DNA of 64,000 nucleotides. It comes from Saccopteryx bilineata (taxonomy: Eukaryota > Chordata > Mammalia > Chiroptera > Emballonuridae). Made by a program: the position numbers and the translations under genes. Location of the stretch: NCBI RefSeq assembly GCF_036850765.1, contig NC_089498.1:72952305-73016304 (forward strand). Direction: 5' to 3'. How positions within the stretch are numbered: the first letter of the stretch is position 1; the number at the start of each line of letters is the position of its first letter. This document shows positions 57,763-64,000 of this stretch, piece after piece. Below the pieces are notes generated by a model. The model was given only the letters and a program-made list of their open reading frames with translations. It searched no databases and was not told the DNA's origin.

Positions 57763-58507
57763 TGTGTTAAGCCTAATCCGGAGGGACTCGAAACATTGAA
57801 GACACGAACAAAATCCATTGATTCCACACCAAAGCTTTATTGTCTAGCTTGGCCAAGCCGTGGCAACTCCTACAGAAATCTGAGGGAGAGTGCGCCGGCC
57901 CTTTGTTCTACTTAGTTTTTATAGTTTTGCAAGTGGGGAAGTATAGAAGCAAAAATTGCAATTAGGTGCCCTTTACCACTATTGGTTATAGTCATATGTC
58001 CTTTAACATGATAGGACCATGTTCAATTTGCAAGCCATATATCATTTTGGAGAAGACAAAATTTACAAGTCAACACAATGGTAGAAAGATGTCTCTTTAC
58101 ATATTAAGACATTCCTATATTTTCTAATGTTTATCCGCCATCTCTATGTCCAGAGTCACACACATTAACTATATGCATTCATACGGGAGAGGTAGTTTCC
58201 GTGGGGACAAATGCCCGCAAATGGCTCATTGCTATAAGAAAAGGTTTATTTTGACTTTTCTCTTCCTGCACCTGGCTAGCCATTCACCCCTTTCCCCACA
58301 GGTGTGGTGGAATGTCAGGGAATCCATGTTTTCCTTCCCTTTGCATTTACAACACAATGCCAAGGGCCATTCTGGTTCTATGCCAATCACACAGTACAGA
58401 GATTATTCACAAAATTTCTCTGCACACCTTAACCCAAATTAATAAAATGCTCTTTAAACCTCCTAAAATATTAATATTGATTCTGTAGCTTTTGGTACTT
58501 TACAACA
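57763..58507 (-). mobile_element. Solo LTR of an endogenous retrovirus, antisense
   Basis: Read on the minus strand, a roughly 745-bp unit starts TGTTGTAAAG near 58507 and ends near TTAACACA at 57763. It has a TATAAAAA box (57923-57916 in reverse) about 75 bases before an AATAAA signal (57841-57836 in reverse), as in an LTR with a short R region. TG...CA boundaries are plausible but I find no clean target duplication. No internal retroviral genes are recognisable on either side, so it is a solo or truncated LTR. I cannot name the family. Confidence 0.6.
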
Positions 58508-58509
58508 CC

Positions 58510-59215
58510 TGCGGGTGAGGTGGCGCAGGGGCTCCTCGGGGCTCCTCAGCTGGTTGAGGGTGGGCAGTGTGAGCAAGGCCAGATTGCCTGGGGCCAGACG
58601 CTCCATCTTTCTCACATCTTTTGGAGAAACCAGCTGTCTGAGCCCTTCCATTGAGCACTCTTTGGCTCAGCTTCTCCTTAAATTTCTCTGTTGGTGTGAG
58701 AAGGTCTGCACATTCTGGAAGGGTGAACCAGGTCTCCTGGAGCCCCTTCGGCTGGCCTCGCCCCTGACTCGGCTATCATTTACTCACTTCTTCAAAGCTA
58801 CCAAAGCGCTGCCTGGGTGGGCTCGATGGAGTGGGTGTTGGTCAGGGATCTGCTTCCAAGTGACAGAGACCCAACTCGCACTAGCTTAAGCCGAAGCAGT
58901 GATCTATTGGAAGGTGTAGGGCCAGAGGCTGCCGCCATGGCCATGCAGATACAGGTTCACGTTGGATTCAGGCAGACGCTATAGTAACTGTGGGGCCAGA
59001 AAATGGTGGGCCATTCCGTTTACTATTAGTCTTGTAATGGTAGATGAGCAAACAGGCAAGGAAGACCACTTCTTTCTATCTCAGCACCCACCAACCTCAG
59101 CAATCTCCAGCAAAACAGGCAGGGCAGAAATACCCCTTCTCTGGCAAACAATAGCAAACAGTTGCCCCTCTGGATGGCAGCAGGCAACCCGCAATTTGCA
59201 GTCTGCCGCCCCGAG
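58510..59215 (+). other. Intron 4 sequence, nothing identified
   Basis: No coding segment or named repeat is seen between the LTR and the 26-bp array. The open frame 58515-58889 has no recognisable domain. Confidence 0.4.
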
Positions 59216-59221
59216 GGTAGG

Positions 59222-59475
59222 CACCTGCAGCCCTCCATAGACCACACACCTGCAGCCTTCCGTAGACCACACACCTGCAGCCTTCCATAGACCACACACC
59301 TGCAGCCTTCCGTAGACCACACACCTGCAGCCTTCCATAGACCACACACCTGCAGCCTTCCGTAGACCACACACCTGCAGCCTTCCGTAGACCACACACC
59401 TGCACCCTCCGTAGACCACACACCTGCAGCCTTCCGTAGACCACACACCTGCAGCCTTCCGTAGACCACACACAC
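59222..59475 (+). repeat. 26-bp tandem repeat, about 10 copies
   Basis: The unit is cacctgcagccttccgtaga followed by ccacac, with a G/A variant (cgtaga or catag) alternating along the array. One copy near 59400 is shorter ('tgcaccctccg'). Each unit has a CTGCAG site. Since 26 is not a multiple of three, all three minus-strand frames stay open in turn, which creates several long false frames. Confidence 0.95.
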
Positions 59476-59479
59476 ATGA

Positions 59480-60215
59480 CCCTGCCCTGCCTCAATGCAA
59501 AATACAAGTGAGCAAACCTAACACGTTTCACACTTGAAACACATTGGTTTGCCCAACAGAAGGAAGCCTACATGCCCGCAGAAGAGCTGCGGGACAGGGC
59601 AGCTTTAGGGACCACGGGGACTAGGGTCTCAGGTCCATTAGGGTACTCTCTCCTCACCCTCCCTTTCCCGTCTGTGCTTGGTGACATAAATGACAGGAGC
59701 CAGGCTTTCTCCCATGGTGGGAATTGGGGCTCCTGGCAACCCCAGATTCTGATGCTTCTGCTTTTAGGACCCAAAGGCAAAGGGATCCTTCCCTGCTATC
59801 CTAAAGAGGATTGGTCTGTCCTGTGACCATCCTGTGACTGGAGGGTCTGCTCTGGCCACAAGGACGAGGGAGCCTACTGATGTGTGGGGTGGGGGCGAGG
59901 CGGAGCGGGAGCTGTTCCCGCAGAGCAGGCAGCAGAAGTCCGTTTAACAGACATCCAAATCCGTAGAGAATTTTTATGAGCTTATTTGAGCCCAACTGAT
60001 GACAATTGCCAGGAAACAAAATTTCTACGAGTTTGAGAAAATGTTCTGGAGAATGCAGTTCTGCAGCTTATTTTATACATGTCAATCAAAGGAGAGACGT
60101 AAAGAGGGCGGCATGAAAGCCACTGGTGGTCGATTCAAGGGAGGGAGGATGCAGCGTTGGGAGATCTCTGGAACTGGATAAAAAGTACATCAGAGAGATA
60201 CACATACTTCTTTTA
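59480..60215 (+). other. Intron 4 sequence between tandem arrays
   Basis: No coding segment or named repeat. Confidence 0.45.
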
Positions 60216-60604
60216 CACAGGTGGGCACAGGACAGTTAACAGTGAACATTTACAGCAGACAGAGATGGTACGTGGGGAACAAGGTAACACTGAGGGGTTC
60301 TGTGGTCTGTGCTCACAGGTGGGCAGAGGACAGTTAACAGTGAACATTTACAGCAGACAGAGGTGGTACGTGGGGACAAGGTAACACCAAGGGGTTCTGT
60401 GGTCTGTGCTCACAGGTGGGCAGAGGACAGTTAACAGTGAACATTTACAGCAGACAGAGATGGTACGTGGGGAACAAGGTAACACTGAGGGGTTCTGTGG
60501 TCTGTGCTCACAGGTGGGCAGAGGACAGTTAACAGTGAACATTTACAGCAGACAGAGGTGGTACGTGGGGACAAGGTAACACCAAGGAGTTCTGTGGTCT
60601 GCGC
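60216..60604 (+). repeat. 97/98-bp tandem repeat, 4 copies in an ABAB pattern
   Basis: Units start at 60216, 60314, 60411 and 60509. The A type (98 bp) has 'gagatggtacgtggggaaca' and 'cactgagg'. The B type (97 bp) has 'gaggtggtacgtggggaca' and 'caccaagg'. The order is A, B, A, B, so the array is a two-unit higher-order repeat duplicated once. The last unit decays at 'gcgctcagctgtggtggg'. Confidence 0.92.
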
Positions 60605-60605
60605 T

Positions 60606-62920
60606 CAGCTGTGGTGGGTCTAGAAGGGAGGTTACTCTGACATTTTAAAGGTATGTTATCTTAGAAGCAAAAAGACAATAGGCTCAATTAATAAAGACTG
60701 ACCTTTGTCAAGGAAGCTGCAGGCCAGGATGTGACCACCCGCCATGACTTACTTTGAGTTAGGAATTTTTATGTTCAGACCATCCTGTGTGGTGACTTCC
60801 TGTCTCTGAATTTGTAAGACCTGCCATGCAGGCCTCCCTTGAGCTCATCAGGTTTAGTGTGTGGCCCTGTTTTTCTTCACAGAAGCATGTAGACAGAAGA
60901 ACAGCTTCCACAGTGGAGGGCTCAGAGTAGTGGAAAATGTGGTCCTTGCCCTTACAACATGTACACTGTATGTCCACAAACTACTGCAGTGGATGACACC
61001 ACTGTAGAAATCATTGGAATCAATTTTTGAGTAACCACTGGGAGCCAGACTTCTTATAAGCATCACCTCATTTCTCCCCCGTGAGAGGTCTGAGTATCCC
61101 AGTGTCTCACGCAGACACTGGGGTGCAGAGAGCTGACTGTAACTTGCTCATCTCCAGTTGGTGAGCGTGGGGCTGGGGTGCAAGTGCTGCTCTGTTGGCT
61201 TTAGAGAGCTCACCCTCTTCCCCTTGCCTTTGCACAGAGGTCTGTAGCCTCATGCCAGGTGGTGCTGTCCATGGCTGGTGACTCAGGTGACAGGGAAGAA
61301 AAACAACTTTTCCTCTACCCTGTTAGGTTCTGTGTCTGGGGACCTGCTAATTTAACTGACAAAAGACAGATCAGCAAAAGAAAATAAGTTATTTGTGTGC
61401 TCAATGTGCATACCCATGGGAATGATCAGTGATGAGTAACTCAAAAGGGTGGTTAGAATTTGGGGCTTATTTATCTAACCTAATAAGGGAGAAAGAAGGG
61501 GAGACAAGTCTTCTATGGAAAGGACAAATAGGTTTCTTTGGAAAGACAAATTGTTTTTATGAGAACACACGGGAAATAAGAAAGTTTGTGATAATATTTG
61601 TTTATGCAGGTGCAAGTGGTCTTTGTCTCTTTTATGACCATGAACATTTCTTGAGGAAAGGATTTAAGGTAGCTCGTTTCCCAGAATTGGCTGCTTTGTC
61701 AGATAAGGGAATGTCTGAGAGAGCTTCTTTCTGCAACTGCTGGATCTGAAATAACTTCAGCTTAAGGTGATCTTTATCTCCACTCCATGGTTCTGAGTGA
61801 TTCCCCAGATAGACCAGGGTCAGGCCCTCAGGAGCAACCGGGAAATGAGGGATTGTACATGTGCATGTCCCAAAGGGGCCGTGACCCTGGGCCAGTGCCT
61901 GAAATTCCTGCTTGTGGTGGAAACTACGTGCTGTACGTTCTGGGCCACTGTGTGCCTTGGTGAGGCCCCCACCAGGCCCACTGACTGGTCTAGTCTGACC
62001 CCGTCTAGAGAGGGTTCTGAGAGGTCAGCTCAGATGACCCGCAGGTTGGAGAGCCTTGGTAAAAGGTGAGCCCTGAGGTGTAGGTTTGAAGGCAGTGAAG
62101 TTAGGAAGGTAATGGGGAGAGTCAACAAGATCTTGTTCCCCAAGCAGAACATGGGGCCTTCCCTTGGAAACTAGAAGACGTCTTTTGATGGCTCGTACAA
62201 GGAGACATTCTTTCTGTAGAGAATTGTACTTTTGGAACTGGGTATTCCACTGCCTTGCCCATATTAAAATGTGATTAATTCAGGAGGTTCAGTTAAATCC
62301 CTCAGATCTGGAGCTATAAGGGACCATGTGGACAGTGGTGGGGAGCAGGTGGGAAGTCCTACCAAGTTCTTGAGGTTCGCGGTGTGGGGACCAGTTGCCC
62401 TCCAGTCCCTGGTGTCCATCCTCATGTCCTCAGAAATTTACTGTAGGAGAAGGGCGAGCCCATGACCTGTTTCAGTCCTCTCGGCCAAATTAACACGTTC
62501 TATTTCCTGACCCTTGAACTCTGACCCATGACTCACAGTGCTGGCCAAGGACTCCTCCATTTTGTCCTCACCAAAGGCTATGCCAGGACGGTGGCCTGTC
62601 TTGGGAACTGCTGTTTCCACAGTGTTGGTTGTACCTTCCTTCCTCTCACAATCTACCAGAAAGTAGGCGAGAAGGAGAGTAAATGTCTCCTCAGAGGTTC
62701 CAGAAGGGTGTTTGAGGCTGGCGGTACTCATTATTGGCTTGCCCTTGTGAGTATGAGAGCGGAAAGGGCCCTCGGATGTGTGAGGGGTGCAGTTGAGGTG
62801 GAGCTTTCCATGAGGGCCGGGTCCCCGGGGAAGAGAGGCTCACAGCGCTGAATGGCCACTCCCAGGGAACTGTTGCCTTGTGGATTTGCTGCTGCCATGG
62901 GGAAACGGGGAAAGCTGGTG
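60606..62920 (+). other. Intron 4 sequence, not identified
   Basis: About 61030-61200 is antisense MIR-like ('agcatcacctcatttctccc', 'acactggggtgcagagagctgactgtaacttgctc'). The A/T-rich 61320-61750 looks like an old interspersed repeat (LTR-like) but I cannot name it. The open frame 61429-61749 probably belongs to it. Confidence 0.35.
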
Positions 62921-63217
62921 GGCAGGGTCCGACTCCCCCGGGTTCAGAGGGTAGGCAGGGTCTGACTGCCCCAGGTTCAGAGGGTAGGCAGGGTCCGACT
63001 CCCCCAGGTTCAGAGGGTAGGCAGGGTCCGACTCCCCCGGGTTCAGAGGGTAGGCAGGGTCTGACTGCCCCGGGTTCAGAGGGTAGGCAGGGTCTGACTC
63101 CCCCGGGTTCAGAGGATAGGCAGGGTCCAACTCCCCCGGGTTCAGAGGGTAGGCAGGGTCTGACTGCCCCAGGTTCAGAGGGTAGGCAGGGTCCGACTCC
63201 CCCAGGTTCAGAGGGTA
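62921..63217 (+). repeat. 33-bp tandem repeat, 9 copies
   Basis: Units begin ggcagggtcygactsccccr at 62921, 62954, 62987, 63020, 63053, 63086, 63119, 63152 and 63185. The variants are C/T in 'gtccga' and 'gtctga', C/G in 'ctcccc' and 'ctgccc', and G/A in 'ccgggtt' and 'ccaggtt'. Because the period is eleven codons and lacks stops, it is open on both strands: GRQGPTPPGSE on plus and YPLNPGESDPA on minus. Confidence 0.95.
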
Positions 63218-63219
63218 GG

Positions 63220-64000
63220 CAGCCTGCGAGGTCTGCCGAGGAGACGAGCGGATGGGCAGCCGACGGCCTCTCCTCCCGGGGGGCTGGCAGCTCATCCTGA
63301 GCATTGTGTGGGAACTTCTATTTGGCTGGGACGTTTAAAGCACTAATTCCCTTAGGGATTGCATGAAGCCAGTAAAAGGGTTCCCTTTGCTCTCCCCTCG
63401 GGATGCCTGGCTGTGACTGTTTCTGATCCTAATTTCTGAGGCCAGGGTTGGCTTGGCAGATCAGAGGGAGGAGATCCTGTTCCCAGGGTGATGGTCCCAT
63501 TGTTCTAACCCAGGGAAGAGGGGGCAGGAGCTGCCAGTGAAAGGCTCAAGAAGACTACAGGCACTGGTCACTACAGCTCTCGGGGCTGGCCTGCCTCTCA
63601 CTTTTCTTCTGCTTTAACCTGGACTGTGCTGTAAATATTCACACAACTCCAGATGGTGGGCAAGCACTCTCTCCCCAGCCCTCCCTCATAGCCTTTCTCT
63701 GTGCCTTGGTTTACTTGTGTGAAGTGGGTCACTCTCCGTAGGCTTCTTCAAATCTCAGGACTAGGGGACCATTTGAGAGCTTTGAAATATAATGGCAGTT
63801 GTGTTCAGCATTTCATGAGTGCCCGGCATGTGCCTAGTATGACACAGACTACTATTCTAGAAGTTTGATCTGGCTACAGAAACAAGCCTCAGTCCCATGG
63901 GAAGATTTGAGAACCATTGAAAACAGTATAGGAGCTTAGAGGAGGTGGCGGTCCTTGTGGACTGAGGGGGAGAGGAGAGCTTCCCGGTGGGGTTGGAGCT
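63220..64000 (+). other. Intron 4 sequence to the window end
   Basis: No coding segment or named repeat is seen. Presumably still intron 4 of ADAMTS14. Confidence 0.45.

Larger units (their letters stand above)
53472..64000 (+). other. ADAMTS14 intron 4, continuing past the window
   Basis: After the exon 4 donor no further exon of the protease domain (expected to read on as a V-D-E-I-Y-H type helix) is found up to 64000, so intron 4 is at least 10.5 kb. It holds a SINE, an LTR and three tandem repeats listed separately. No other gene is recognised in it. Confidence 0.75.

Noticed and set aside
59222..59475. CRISPR-like array
   Set aside because: Units are directly adjacent with no unique spacers, in a mammalian intron. 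The 33-bp, 51-bp and 101-bp arrays fail for the same reason.
61429..61749. A 106-codon plus-strand gene
   Set aside because: A/T-rich, repeat-like context, no recognisable domain, and no conserved start or splice signals.
53472..64000. Exon 5 of ADAMTS14 or the HExxH zinc-binding exon
   Set aside because: I searched the frames for a continuation of the helix after exon 4 and for HExxHxxGxxH and found neither. They should lie past 64000.

Overview
This is a mammalian nuclear genomic window, almost certainly from a bat. The evidence is many copies of a tRNA-headed SINE of the Ves type known from yangochiropteran bats, several of them with intact target-site duplications, plus an unusual load of cut-and-paste DNA transposons. 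Gene density is low, exons are small and spliced, and old mammalian repeats (MIR, L2, L1M, MER5A-like, MER8-like) fill most of the rest. No bacterial-style genes, CRISPR arrays or functional RNA genes are present.

The only protein gene I can support is the 5' part of ADAMTS14 on the + strand, encoding a procollagen N-propeptidase of the ADAMTS2/3/14 group. Exon 1 (signal peptide) lies in a CpG island at about 17.75-18.45 kb. Exon 2 (19946-20388), exon 3 (44131-44287) and exon 4 (53281-53471) join in frame to give residues 1-291: signal peptide, prodomain, the RKRR furin site, and the first beta strand and helix of the metalloprotease domain. The zinc-binding and later exons lie beyond 64 kb. 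The three complete introns are about 1.6, 23.7 and 9.0 kb.

1-17.7 kb is 5' flanking sequence without a recognisable gene. It carries SINEs, old L1 and MIR pieces, a hAT-like element (4323-6685, 8-bp TSD) in which an L1 and a mariner are nested, and a MER8-like Tigger relic. 20.4-44.1 kb (intron 2) carries SINEs, two more copies of a short hAT element first seen at 1503, MER5A-like and L1M remnants. 44.3-53.3 kb (intron 3) holds a 51-bp x4 repeat, an 11-unit 101-bp minisatellite, an antisense L1M and a 2.4-kb DNA transposon (50533-52939). 53.5-64 kb (intron 4) holds a fresh SINE, an antisense solo LTR and three tandem-repeat arrays (26 bp, 97/98 bp, 33 bp).

The most unusual item is the 50533-52939 transposon. 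It has CACTGGGG termini, a TTA target duplication and the broken remains of a Cys-rich transposase-like protein that I know mainly from arthropods and cnidarians. It is a candidate for horizontal transfer into the bat lineage.
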